The notes beneath the pieces were generated by a model that saw only the letters and a program-made list of their open reading frames with translations, searched no databases and had not been told where the DNA came from. From the NCBI GenBank assembly GCA_963682055.1, contig OY821748.1, positions 5,180,343 through 5,244,342 of the forward strand: 64,000 bases of DNA, in the 5' to 3' direction. This document shows, one piece after another, positions 46,801-58,986 of this stretch; the stretch's first letter is position 1, and each line of letters begins with the position of its first letter. Position numbers and translations under genes: made by a program. Source of the stretch: Primula veris (lineage: Eukaryota > Streptophyta > Magnoliopsida > Ericales > Primulaceae).

Positions 46801-49800
46801 CTCGTACGCGTTTTGATGATTATTTGCTATCCAATTGCTTACCCTATTGGGAAGGTAATTATTACCAGATTTTGATTCTCAAACTTATAAGCTTCTGAGC
46901 TGTCACTATAGTCATATACTCGTATTTGACTTTGTGATAGTACCCACCCTAAATATTCGTCATTTTAGGTTTTAGATTGGGTGTTGGGACATAATGAAGC
47001 TCTATTTAGAAGGGCTCAGTTGAAGGCTCTCGTTTCCATCCATGGTCAAGAGGTAAAAATCATTTATCACCATTTCTTCATAAATGTATTATAACACATT
47101 ACTTGCCCCTCGTCCATTTTCCTTAATATACACACAAGATAACTTAATTGAATTTCTAGGCGGGCAAAGGTGGTGAGTTGACGCATGATGAGACAACAAT
47201 TATTAGTGGAGCACTTGATCTGACTGAGAAGGTACTCTCTATATCTATATCTATATCCATATCCATGTCCATATTGTTTGTAATTTCACAATCATGATTT
47301 TTTAATTATTTAATATATTCTTTTTTCCTCTCAACACACGCTTTCTTGCTACTCGATATGTAATTAATTAAATTCTGTCATAGTCATAAACTTACCTGTT
47401 TATTACAGACTGCTGAGGAGGCCATGACACCCATAGAGTCAACATTTTCGTTGGATGTGAACTCAAAGTTGGACTGGTTTGTATTGCATCTCTATTCCTA
47501 TGTCATGTCTAAGAACTGCTACTACTTAAAAGTTCTTACTGCAGCTATATACTATAGACGTCTAATTTCTCATTTAGCTAATATTGCGATGGAGGAGTTT
47601 AAACCTTTTTACATTATTTTCTCAGGGAAGCAATGGGAAAAATTCTCGCCCGAGGTCACAGCAGAGTTCCTGTTTATTCTGGCAACCCCAGAAATGTTAT
47701 TGGACTTTTACTGGTACATTTTCTCAGCAAAAGCTTTTGGATTTCTATTTTCAATGTGCCATGCACTATATATTGTTTTGAAGTATTGATTATTCACTAC
47801 CTTTTAAAAATCAGATAAAGAGTCTTCTTACTGTAAGACCAGAAACGGAGACCCCTGTTAGTGCTGTTTCCATACGAAGAATTCCGCGGTATGCATAATG
47901 CCATAACCACACACACACAAACATATATACTGATCTTGTATGTTATGTCTAACAAAATATATATTGATAAAAAACTTGCTTCAGAAAACGTTAAAGCTCT
48001 CCTTAGCTCGTAGAGGTAAAAAGAAAAATATTAAGTTTTGCTGAAAAGCTCAAAGCTTATGCTTTTAGCCTTAGAGCTTTTGGTTTTCCAAAACATAAAA
48101 ATCTTAATGTTTGTTATTTTTCAACTAGGAAAAGCATTAAACTGCTTTGTTAAAGATGATGAAAATCTCATACCGATCATTAGCAATCTTGTACAGTTAT
48201 CTTTATGGATGAAAATATAATTTATTCAAAACTCACGCTTCATGGATCGAAACCTTCCCCTTTAATTCGTACATTAACATTTTAGCTACAGTTTCACAGT
48301 TCATAACATTTATTCGTTCACACAGAACATGCATACATATGTTTTCCTGCTATATCTAAGAGATATGTTTGTCCGGAACTATTATCTGCAGGGTTCCTGC
48401 TGATATGCCTTTGTATGACATATTAAACGAGTTTCAAAAGGGTAGCAGTCATATGGCTGCTGTAGTAAAAACTAAGGGGCGAAACAAAGTTCTTCCATCA
48501 ACTGTTGCCGAAGAAAAATCAGAGGATAACAATAGTGTTAATGGCGATTCTCAGTTAAGTACTCCATTGCTATCAAAGCCAGAAAGTGTTGTTCTGGAAA
48601 TTGAGAAAACTCCGAAGCCATTATTCTCACAGATTGGAGATTCTGCAACTGAGGATATCGAAGATGGAGAAGTTGTTGGGATCATCACTCTGGAAGATGT
48701 CTTTGAGGAACTTTTGCAGGTAAAAAGCTGAAGAAATTGGTTTTACTCATTTTCTTTTCATCAATAGAGATATGGCTGAATCTATTTGGTACACGCACTT
48801 TTGTTTTGAGATCAACTCAAGCTGGAGCAAGGCTTTTAGGGATCGCTTGATTGCAACTTATAACTACAAAAATGTACTCTTTGTGCAGAGATGGAAATTA
48901 CACAATAAAGTATAAACATATGGGTGTTTGGTAAAAAAATTAAATAGTACTCTTTTGTGTTGGGAACGATGCACTCTAAGCTTTAGCTAATTCTATATGT
49001 AAAATAGATAAAACTTGTATAAAAAGTATACTTCTGTGACAATTTTGTAAATTATACACTTTCATAACATTAAAGTAAAAAGAAATGTTTTTTTGGTTTT
49101 GCCACACACATTTATAGGAGTTTATTTACACCATTTTCCCCTTTCATTTATCAATCATGAAGCTCATGAGCGATTTCTTTGTTACAGGAGGAGATTGTAG
49201 ATGAAACTGATGAATATGTCGATGTGCATAAGAGGTAATTACTCTTTTCAGAATCTATTACAGCACCGGAAATTTGATATTAAAGACGCATTACATAATT
49301 ATTTTATTTTGCAGGATACGCGTGGCGGCAGCTGCAGCTGCTTCATCAATGGCACGTATTCCTTCGATTAGGAGGTTAGCCATCCACAAGGGAGCGGTGA
49401 GTTGATTATTTGATGTCCTCTATTGATTGGTTTCACTTCTGTCATTAAATAGAATGAATATTTAGATTGTCGTTGTAATGGGTGGTTATTATGCAATGTT
49501 AGTATATTATTATGACCAAATCATGACATACATACTTCTTGTGTTATTTATGACCAAGCACATGTAGTTCTGGTGTTAGAACCTGTGCATTTAAAGTTTG
49601 ACTACCTCGTCAAGTACTTTGTGTTTTTCGTCAAAGTAATTGTTGCGTTTATGCGAAGGTCTTGCATCCCGAAATGCAATTATGTAAAGAGATTAAGTAT
49701 ACGGGTGCCGGGTGGATATAGTGGCTTTCTTTTATTTAAAATTTTGTTTCCTTCGCATGTCATAAAGACTGAGGGATTTTTTAATTTTACCTTTTTAGTT

Positions 49801-50054
49801 CGACACTTTCTTTTTTTGGCTTTATAAGTTGTAATGTATTTCCAGGCTTAAGGAAGCTTGAAGCTTTAAGCTAAATGAACCCATTTCCTTTTCCACCCAC
49901 AGATAAGTCAAACTTAGGTGCATACTATCTACAGCCAAATAAACCTGATTACCGTTTTCCTGTCATTTTCAATTTCTCACAGGGAGGCCAAAGTAAGCAA
50001 GGACTTTTACCTAAGAAGCCGGCTGAGGAAGATTCTGCTTTGGTGAAGTCATAA
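43858..50054 (+). CDS. DUF21 (CNNM) and CBS-domain membrane protein
   Basis: Thirteen coding exons: 43858-44092, 46056-46132, 46567-46650, 46741-46854, 46969-47052, 47160-47231, 47409-47476, 47626-47713, 47815-47888, 48392-48719, 49188-49234, 49315-49396, 49983-50054. All have GT..AG borders and phases that close: 1425 nt, 474 residues. The N-terminal half is the DUF21/CNNM transmembrane domain ([55 protein letters not shown]). Two CBS domains follow ([20 protein letters not shown] ... RVPVYSGN; then [14 protein letters not shown] ... [24 protein letters not shown]), separated by a polar linker in exon 10. The tail is Ala/Arg-rich. It closely resembles Arabidopsis At4g14240 (CBSDUF1). Relatives are linked to magnesium or other ion transport; substrate here is unknown. 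Intron 1 is 2 kb. Confidence 0.9.
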
Positions 50055-51360
50055 GGTTAGCTTTTCCTAAGGAGATTTGCAGGAGCATTAAATTTGTACA
50101 TGTTGGTTTCGATGATCTGAGGAGAGGCTTCACCTACGGGGCAAAATAAAAGAATAAAGAACTCTTGCTATACCATAATTTATGAATGTATATTATATGC
50201 CATTTATACAAATAATACTTCAGTTCTTACCCCGTGTTTCGAAGTTAGGAAAGTATCAAATAGACCGATAGTTGTTGTATTTTTGTATGAGAATTTTGAA
50301 GAAGAAGAATCAGTATTACAAAATATCTAGATATGCAAATTTCAAGTATTCAGAATGAATGATGCTATATTGAATGCTTGGGTTTTCAGAGATATCGTAT
50401 AGGCCTTGAAGCATTTTTGGCTTCCGGGATACAATTTGTACTGGTTAATTCCGTTTCATGTCTAAAATCATTTCTTCATGACCATTTTGCTGCTTGATTT
50501 TCCATGTCCGGTTTGTTTTCGGCCAAAATCTCCTCCCAGAGGGGGAATGAAGTCCTCCATTAGTATTTTCATTTTCTAAAACTAGCACTCATCATCTGAT
50601 ATTTTACAACATTTATCCCTTTCTTGAACAATATAGAAGTGGGAAACTTAGCAGAGATCCCTTCATTGCAATCTATCCAATTAAGAAGACTTATTTACGC
50701 ACGAGTTAAAGTTTATGTTTAAGATGATTTTTTTAAAAACGAGGGAATGTTTCAACAAAAAAAAAACGAGGGAAGACTGGAGAGGTTGCGGTAAACTGTG
50801 TAGTAGTTTTGACAAGTGATATGTTTAGTTAGAACAAGATTTGACAAACACGAGTCTTATTGATTCCACGTTTTAGTTATTTCATAGTATATAAGTAGCA
50901 GAAAATTCATAAATGAAGTACTTAGTATCACCGTGTATTTCTACTAGGCCTGTACACGGCAGTCGACAAGTGTTGGAACAGTTTTGAGTCTTTTGACCAA
51001 ACTTAAGCCGGGATCATGTTGGAAGGAGTTAGGAAAATAGAATCGAGTCAAAAAATGCACCAGTGCCTTTATGTCAAACAAGTGATGCAAATAAAAAATA
51101 ATCATAATTAAAACCTGTTAGACAACCTTAATCACTATCTTATACCCATATTCTATTAGTTTTTAACGATTTAAGTATCCAACCTACCTGCTGTTCCAAT
51201 TGGGTACCCAAATTTTGTATTTAAATCCAATCAAGCGACTCATGTCGAATTAAATATTATAGATTGGGTACCGAATTAGTAAATGTTGGTAATACAGGAT
51301 ATCAGTTTGGTCATGTGTATGTAGGTTTGGTATCAAATTAGATAAATATGATAGTATATA
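50055..51360. other. 3' UTR of the CBS/DUF21 gene and intergenic region
   Basis: Probable 3' UTR to about 50350, with AATAAAAGAATAAAG-like polyadenylation sequence near 50145. The remainder, up to the MITE at 51364, holds no gene that I can support. Confidence 0.5.
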
Positions 51361-51363
51361 CTA

Positions 51364-51559
51364 CTCTCTCCGTCCCCAAATAAACGTCATTTATTCAAAT
51401 TTACAACTATAATGTCATATTATAAGTCAGAAATAGTTTTTGTTTAAAAAGTTTTATTTTTTGACGCTTTTTTTATTGAATTTTGAGTGAAATTGGTTTA
51501 AATACTTAAATAACATAGTTAGCTTTTGAAACATGACACTTATATTAAGACGGAAGGAG
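51364..51559. mobile_element. Stowaway-like MITE
   Basis: CTCTCTCCGTCCCCAAATAA on the left and TTAAGACGGAAGGAG on the right, with TA on both sides (51362-51363 and 51560-51561). Length 196 bp. It lies 245 bp upstream of the MEF18-like start codon, so it may be within or next to that promoter. Confidence 0.8.
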
Positions 51560-51804
51560 TATTAAACATTTGTCTTCCAATTTAGAGAATAGAGGATCAA
51601 CAGACAAGAAACAAACAAGAGTGAATTAATTCGATATAAAACATTAAAGTTGGATACCAGTTTAGAATAATAACTAGTTTTAGTACCAATTTAGTACAAA
51701 TCATTACCCTTTATTATTTCCCTCCTAAATTCAATATTATGATACTAGATAGATACACCATCATAGTAATAGTTTTATTTAAATTCATTTTTATCATCTA
51801 ACTC

Positions 51805-53877
51805 ATGAACTGTGCTCTGAGACCCAAATCAAAATTACTCAATTTTCACTTGTTATTTCCTTCTTTATTAACCTTAATAAACCCCATTAAATGTCTCTCC
51901 ACATTCAATATAATCCAAAACCCAGAAAGAAACACAAAAGAATACCAAATTTCACTCGTATCGGCCCTCAAAACCTGCTCAACCCTCTCCGACTTATCGC
52001 AAGGCCAGAAAATCCACACGCTGGTGTTGAAAATCGGCCTCGAATCGGTCATTTTCATTAAAAACAGTTTAATCAACCTTTACGCGAAATGTGACCAGAT
52101 GGGTAGTGCCCAGAAGGTGTTCGATACGTGTTTTAAACCGGATTCGGTATCGTGCAACATTTTGGTATCTGGGTATGTGAAATCGGGGAGTTTGGATAAG
52201 GCTCGCGAGGTTTTTGATGAAATGGGTGATAAAGGGTGTGTTTCTTATACGACCATGATATTGGGTTTGGTGGGGAGTGAGAGATTTGGGGAAGGGATTG
52301 GTGTTTTTTGGGATATGAGGTGGGAGGGTGTGATGCCGAACGAGGTGACTATGTCGAGCGTTATATCTGCGTATGTACGCGTTGGGAAGGGTCAGGAATG
52401 TAGTTTGCTTCATGGGTTTGTGAAAAAATTGGGTCTTGATGATTTTGTTTTGGTTTCGACTAACTTGGTTCATATGTATTGTGTTTGTTCGCGTTTGGCG
52501 GAGGGTAGGGCTTTGTTCGACGAGATACGTGAGCCGAATAGTGTGACTTGGAATGTTATGTTGAATGGGTATTCGAAGGCGGGGATGATAGAATCGGCTG
52601 TGGATTTGTTTGAGGAGTTTCCTGTTAAAGACGTGGTTTCTTGGGGTACGATTATTGGTTGCTTTGTTAGAGACGGGAAATTGGATGAAGCTTTTGGTAT
52701 GTATAGAAGAATGATGGACATGGGTTTGTGTCCTAATGAAGTGATGATAGTAGATATAGTCTCGGGTTGTGCTCAGTCGATGGCGTTTTATGAGGGGATA
52801 CAAGTTCATTGTGTAGCTATAAGGTTAGGCTTCGACTGTTATGACTTTGTACAAACGACGCTGATTCATTTCTATGCAGCTTGTCAAAGAGTTATATTTT
52901 CTCGAAAACAGTTTGAATTAGGCCGTAAAGATCATGTCCCGTCGTGGAATGCGCTCATTTCTGGATTGGTGAGGAATGGGTTGGTTGATATGGCAAGAAG
53001 TTATTTCGACAGGATGCCTGAAAGAGATATATTCTCATGGAGCTCTATGATATCCGGTTACACACAGAGTCAACGGCCTGATTTGGCTCTGGAGCTCTTT
53101 CGTGATATGGTAGCTAGTGGTGTTAAGCCGAACGAAATTACAATGGTCAGTGTTCTCTCTGCAATTGCTAGCCTTGGCATACTAAAAGACGGAATGTGGG
53201 CTTATGAGTATATACGTAATAACTCGATCCCACTGAATGATAATCTAAGTGCCGCGATTATTGATATGTATGCGAAATGTGGGAGCGTTAAGACATCTCT
53301 AGAATTTTTTAACCAAAATTGTAACAGGTTCTCCACAGTATCCCCATGGAATGCTATTATATGTGGTTTGGCTATGCATGGACACGCGAATATGTCTCTC
53401 CATATATTTTCTAATTTAAGTAAACGAAGTATCAAACTCAACGCGATCACATTCATGGGGGTATTTTGTGCTTGTTGCCATGCGGGATTAATTGAAGAAG
53501 GTAAAACATACTTCCAAAATATGAAAAAAATGTATGATGTTGAACCGAACATTAAGCATCATGGTTGTATGGTGGATCTTCTGGGAAGAGCTGGAAGATT
53601 AAAGGAAGCCGAGGAGCTAATTAGGGGGATGCCAATGAAAGCTGATTTGGTGATATGGGGAACTTTATTAGCGGCGTGTAAAACTCATGGTGATGTTGAA
53701 ATAGGGGAATGGGCTGCTGAGAATTTGGCATTGGCAGAACCATCACATGGTGGTAGTAAAGTACTACTCTCTAGCATTTATGCAGATGCTGGGAGATGGG
53801 AGGATGCGTTTTCAATTAGGAGAGAGATTCAAATCCAACAGATGTCGAAATCAGTGGCGTATAGTGGCGTTGTGTGA
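51805..53877 (+). CDS. MEF18: PLS-class PPR protein with E domain, MEF18-like editing factor
   Basis: Intronless, 690 residues. Tandem P, L and S motifs of variable length run from about residue 45 to 610 (for example NSLINLYAKCDQMGSAQKVF, WNVMLNGYSKAGMIESAVDLF, WSSMISGYTQSQRPDLALELF). A C-terminal E domain follows from about 615 (LVIWGTLLAACKTHGDVEIG ... SIYADAGRWEDA). The protein stops there without a DYW deaminase domain. E-class proteins pick specific cytidines in organelle RNA for C-to-U editing and need a DYW deaminase supplied in trans. The N-terminus is weakly basic and hydrophobic, which fits mitochondrial import. Length and the adjacent RRM gene match Arabidopsis MEF18 (At5g19020), as I recall it. 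The strand-opposite open frames over this gene are shadows of its codon use. Confidence 0.9.
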   Translation: MNCALRPKSKLLNFHLLFPSLLTLINPIKCLSTFNIIQNPERNTKEYQISLVSALKTCSTLSDLSQGQKIHTLVLKIGLESVIFIKNSLINLYAKCDQMGSAQKVFDTCFKPDSVSCNILVSGYVKSGSLDKAREVFDEMGDKGCVSYTTMILGLVGSERFGEGIGVFWDMRWEGVMPNEVTMSSVISAYVRVGKGQECSLLHGFVKKLGLDDFVLVSTNLVHMYCVCSRLAEGRALFDEIREPNSVTWNVMLNGYSKAGMIESAVDLFEEFPVKDVVSWGTIIGCFVRDGKLDEAFGMYRRMMDMGLCPNEVMIVDIVSGCAQSMAFYEGIQVHCVAIRLGFDCYDFVQTTLIHFYAACQRVIFSRKQFELGRKDHVPSWNALISGLVRNGLVDMARSYFDRMPERDIFSWSSMISGYTQSQRPDLALELFRDMVASGVKPNEITMVSVLSAIASLGILKDGMWAYEYIRNNSIPLNDNLSAAIIDMYAKCGSVKTSLEFFNQNCNRFSTVSPWNAIICGLAMHGHANMSLHIFSNLSKRSIKLNAITFMGVFCACCHAGLIEEGKTYFQNMKKMYDVEPNIKHHGCMVDLLGRAGRLKEAEELIRGMPMKADLVIWGTLLAACKTHGDVEIGEWAAENLALAEPSHGGSKVLLSSIYADAGRWEDAFSIRREIQIQQMSKSVAYSGVV

Positions 53878-55262
53878 ATACGCTACTTATTTACTGTATA
53901 ATAGTTTTCTGTTCTTTTGGTTGCAGCTTTTAAGCTTATAAGTTCGGGATTTTCTTAGGTTGATAGAGAAGCTAGGTTCATTGGGTCCATTGCTTCTAGA
54001 TTAGTAGAGAAGAAAACCCAGAAAAGCTCTGCTTTTAATCTGGTCTACCAAATGTAATCCAATTTTTAAGCAAGGAAGCAGAAAATCTGATATTATAATT
54101 TGAAGCGTTACGAGTTCGTTATTTGTTTACAGAATTTACAAGTTCATCATGTTCCAGTTGTAATTTTATTTACTCACAGTTTTCTAATGAAGATAGCATA
54201 ACATTTCTGTTTGATTTTATTTGGAAGTAGTTCAAGATGGATTTTGCAAAATCTATTATCATTGTCCCGTTCTAATTAAGTTCGTGTGACTACTCTCGTT
54301 CTTGAGACGTCTGGAACTGTTTTTTTTTTCATTTTTGTCAACTTAACCATGTTATGTATATCATTAACAAAAGAAAAGAAAATATGCTTCGCTGACAACT
54401 GCTGGTTAACACCAAAGCCTCTGCAAATACATGATTGCATACCTTTAAATTGAAACCATATTAAATTTTCACTCGTGATTTGAGTCATTGAGAATGTTAG
54501 TCTAACAGCTACAAGCAGACTCCAAGCTAAGGGTAAACACATAACTGCAGTATTTGGAGATGATATTTTGTAAAAATTACCAGGCATGTACATGGTCAAC
54601 AATAGATTAAAGGTTTTCTAAATAAGCCCATAAGCTCACCTTCCTTGCTGGTAGTTCCTCCCTTCATTTCTATGGTAATTGTTCTTAAATCTTACTAATT
54701 GTTTGTTTCTACTCAGTAAAATGACTGTGTAGCTTTCTCTTCAACCACAACAGAAAAAATCGATGAAAATTACCCCCGTGTAGAGGTTCACTGGACCAAC
54801 TTTCCAGTTTGTCAACAAAGAAAATGATGACCATTGTAACAAGTTCCAAGATCATTTTGTATCTCCCGTGTGTATGAAATGAAACTTTTTATTGGTTTGT
54901 ATCTCAAACAATCTAAAGAATTTCATGATCCTTAAATAAGGTTAACAATTCAAGCCAGAAGGAAATGTCAGTTATAAGCTCATTCCAAGTCAAATGTCAT
55001 AAAAATGGGACCTTCTAAAATGTCTACTTAGAGAAATATATGCTCTATTTTCTTCCCACATCATTTACATATGAAGAGATAAATTTATTTATATACACAC
55101 CTCTGCCAATATCATTTTGTGGAGTTGAGTAGCTCCAACTTGTAATCTAAGCAGAGGCAATAAGGTTGGCTGGACAACGGTTTGAACAACCATGGGTGAC
55201 TGGCCGTTCCAAGTTAGGAGTTGGACTTTGTTGCTTGGATGAAAATCTGGGTGACAACCATG
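53878..55262. other. 3' flank of the MEF18-like gene, no supported gene
   Basis: A 3' UTR is likely at the start. A 108-codon open frame on the minus strand at 54276-54602 has no recognisable domain and I do not call it. Confidence 0.45.
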
Positions 55263-55600
55263 GGTGATCGGCTTAATTGAACAACCACCTGTTAATTTTT
55301 TTTAACAGGGTGGTTTTAAACAACGAATAAAATAAAAGAAAATAAGTTTCCCTCTCCCATATTGTAATTAATTAAATAACCCGTGGTCTCTTATATTCAC
55401 ATAGCAACGATTATCCCCCGCTCCTAACAGTGGAAGGATTACTAGTTGGTGCAAACACAAGTCATATGTTTGGTGATCGGCTTTATTAAACAACCACCTT
55501 TTACTTTTTTTGACAACATGTGGTCTTCGTGGTTTTAAACAACGAATAAAAGAAAATAAGTTGCCCCCTCACATATTGTAATTAATTAAATAAGAAACAT
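55263..55600. repeat. imperfect direct repeat, period about 209 bp
   Basis: GGTGATCGGCTTAATTGAAC at 55263 recurs as GGTGATCGGCTTTATTAAAC at 55472. In both copies this is followed by CAACCACCT, a T-rich tract, GGTTTTAAACAACGAATAAA, GAAAATAAGTT and ATATTGTAATTAATTAAATA. Two earlier partial matches to CCATGGGTGA occur at 55192 and 55259. A 70-base unrelated stretch separates the copies. Confidence 0.8.
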
Positions 55601-58600
55601 TGTCACCTACATATATATACTGATTTATTTATTTTTTAAGTGAAAAATCATTTGCATTCTGTCCCCTTTTATTTCCATTTACATTTTGTCCCTACATATA
55701 AGAGGGCACAATAATGATGTAAAGGAAACACTAAAACAAACCAAAATAATTACAAAATCCAAAGAGAGAAACTCCAATACTCGACATATAAATGAATAAA
55801 TACACGTTACGGTTGGACTGTCCGCATGTGGCTTTTACGATAGAGGTATAAAAGGTCCTAAAAGAATAACAAGTCTACTATTTCACTAAAAGAACTGGCA
55901 TTGCGGCTTGAGTAGTTTTTAAATTTTAGGGTTACACAAGTAATGCTTTTTTTCTAATCAAAATGCTTGAAACACCTATAAAACGATGCTCAAGTTTTTG
56001 GCAATTTATATGTTTGTATCATTTAAAATAAAGAAACTCAAACAAAAACCAATACGCATGTATAGGCTAATGGCAATCTTTATTAATTCTTATAAAATCA
56101 TCAAAATTTTCAATTTATGCATGATTCAAGATTTGATCAAACTCCTGAGAAGGTTTCACAAACCACCGGTTCAATTAATCTGATGCCTTGTTTACCCGTA
56201 AGATAGAAATTTAAGGTTTATCACGAAAAACATATTTCAACATGTTTAGCAGCAGTCATTAAACTAATAAAAAAGTTCATCAGCTGACAAAACACCACGA
56301 GTAAGCTTAAATTTGCATCTTTATCGAGGAAAAACATTAAATTAGAATTAAAGCAAAAAGGTGATAAAATTAAAAACTTGAACTTAAAGCAGCATGCGAC
56401 CAAGTTGACGCTTCTATGGCCAACTACACAAAATTTTAATTCTAACAACTGCTAGTTATTTTTAGTCAACAAGAAATGCCTGCCCATCCCGTTCCGGTTT
56501 CCAGGTTATATATGAAGCCTAACAAGTCAATCAATATGGCATGTATTTACTCACATAAATTATAAATTGGTTAAATTTAAAAGCAACACCAGAATTTCTA
56601 TCCTTGTAAATTGGTGGTTTGGTTGCTAAAATCAGGCCATCATAGCAGCAGGTGCAGTAAAATATCTTCACCCCTTCACCGTAAGCAGGGAATGAACCAG
56701 GTAAAGACAGCCGGGGTTACAGCCCCCTCTCCCATTTTGATCCTTCGTATTTTGATCCAAAACTTTAAATTTGAGTGTTTCAGCGCTCATTCCGTAAAAT
56801 AATTTCATATAAGATATAAATTTATTTTATAGAAAATCAGTCTCTCATTTCACAATTCTGGTTCCGCCATTAACCGTAAAATAAAAATTAGACGGTTAAG
56901 ATGTGTTGTAACGATATAGTCATAGACCGATGGAGAGGGCTTTGTCATATTCCCATATCAGGTCGAATTTCATCAATCAAGAAACAGACTACCACAATAG
57001 TAATATTATTGCACCCTATCTTCATTATATCATGAAAGTAAAAATATTATCTGGTAACATATAAATTATTAGAATGAAATTATCTGGTAACATTTGAGAT
57101 CAGCAACATATGTAATTACAAATCCAAATAGGACCCCAATCACAAAGTAGCGGAAATAAAGTAGGGGAAATCACATCAATTCTCTTATATGACTCATTTA
57201 AATTAAATATGAGGAGACTGTTTTAAAATTATACACGCATCAGTTTTCTTATCCATTAACTTAAATTTACATGAACTCAAATATCACTCAAATATAAGTG
57301 ATCAAAATGTTTCCTTATAATTAAAATAATAATTTATCTCTCTTACTTTTCTCTTATTCTCTCTCCTTTATTTGTACTTTTCACATATAAATTAATAAAA
57401 TAACAAAAATATGAGTTGTATAGTTTTGATAGAGAAATTGATAAAAAAAACTGATAATTTGTATAAAGCAAAACGTTTACTTATAAGTTTAAAACTTATA
57501 AGTTATTTAATGTGGTTATTCTAATAAATTAATTTGGGTTAAAAAAAAATTGATAGAACTATATTAAAATATAGTAATATTTAGTTATGATAATAAATTT
57601 GATAGAAAATCTGAAAAATGTATAAAGTTAAACCGTTATTCTAAAAATATAAAAATGATGCTAATTATCTTAAATATAAAAAAAATTGTAAAGAAACCGC
57701 TGCACTTACACAATAAAAAACAGCATGAAGGGTTGCATATTTAATATTCAAATAAAAAACATGTGACTTGGGACAGAGTTTTGGGACAACATTGCCACCC
57801 CAGCACCTATTGCCACCTTTTGCTTATATAACCAATCAGTATATTAATTTGTTTTTGTATGATTGTTTGAAGGTGTTTGTATGTAGGATATCACTCATTG
57901 TTGGGATAATTACTCTTTCCATATACAAAAACTATATACTTTTAATGATTTGCATATTAAAGCAATTATTGTCTCAAAAATCATACAAAACTGTATGAAA
58001 CTCACTAATTATCATAATGCGTTCACCTAACACCAAAAAACATCAAGCACGTGCCCTCACGTGACATTAATGAAGAGTAAAATCAAATTTTCCATGACCA
58101 AAATAGGGATAATTCTGTTTACACACACAAACCATTTGCTTTTAATTTACTAAATTAACTATTTTCTCATAACGTGGTATTGTTGCATATTTTTTTTTTC
58201 ATCTCAGCAATTGTTTTTATTATTTTAGCCTTTTTACACCATTTTGTAAAGTCAGTTTTTTGAAAATATAGAAATATTATAAAAAATATTTATAATTTAT
58301 AAAATTGAATTTAAAATTGTAAAACACTGATTTAGAGTTATATAAAAACAATCACTCCATAATTTATAAAGGTTTTTAAGAAATTTTGTAATTTTTTAAG
58401 TAGGATTTAAAAAAAATAGAAATTGCAAAAAAAAAAAAAAGGCAAAAAAAATCATAATTAACTTTGTAAAATTTTAACTTAGCTTCTTACTTTTAAAATC
58501 ATGTTTTATAATTTGATTTTTATTTATTTTTTATTTATTTTTTTGTATTTTTTACATAAGATTAAAATATTCAAAAGGTAAATAAACGACTCTGTAAAAT

Positions 58601-58978
58601 ATTAAACTCAATTTTCGAAATCAATCGATAAAAGTTAACGTGAGTTTTGAATAAATCAAATCTAATTATTTAAAGCACCCAAATTTGATAAAAGAAAACG
58701 TAACCAAAGATTGATATCAATTGAATCAAAATAAGCCTTAGAATAATAAGACCATACAAATAAACGAGTAGAAGCTAATTAGGGTATTGAGTAAAATAGA
58801 TCTAATTTATTATTTCACATAAAAACGTAGCAAAAGATAGAAATAATAGATTCAATCAATAAAAAAAACCAAGAATAATAAAACCCATAAAAAAAGATAT
58901 GATATAAAAAGTAGTTTAACATTAACCTTTCGAAGAAAACTGATTACGCCGGGTCTTCACCGGAAATATATTACTACT
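55601..58978. other. intergenic region with transposon-like fragments
   Basis: AT-rich, no supported gene. GGGGTTACAGCCCCCTCTCC (near 56714) and TCTGGTTCCGCCATTAA at about 56859-56875 resemble the GGCGGA(A/G)CCAGAATT ends of non-coding plant elements, but I cannot define both ends. Two CACGTG G-boxes at about 58050 and 58060 lie far from any gene. Confidence 0.4.
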
Positions 58979-58986
58979 ATTATACT

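Noticed and set aside
47424..47789. 121-codon open frame in the CBS/DUF21 gene
   Set aside because: It reads through exon 7, intron 7 and exon 8 in partly wrong frames. The spliced model restores the conserved CBS sequence across the junction.
52069..52809. 246-codon open frame on the minus strand within the MEF18-like gene
   Set aside because: It lies antisense to a clear PPR coding frame, is rich in His, Arg and Thr as expected from reverse-strand reading, and shows no domain.
54276..54602. 108-codon open frame on the minus strand after the MEF18-like gene
   Set aside because: No family resemblance, Met/Lys-rich end from low-complexity sequence, and no supporting signals.
58040..58066. 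Two CACGTG G-boxes as a promoter element
   Set aside because: The nearest gene start is 3.5 kb away and no transcript signal lies between, so a regulatory role is unsupported.
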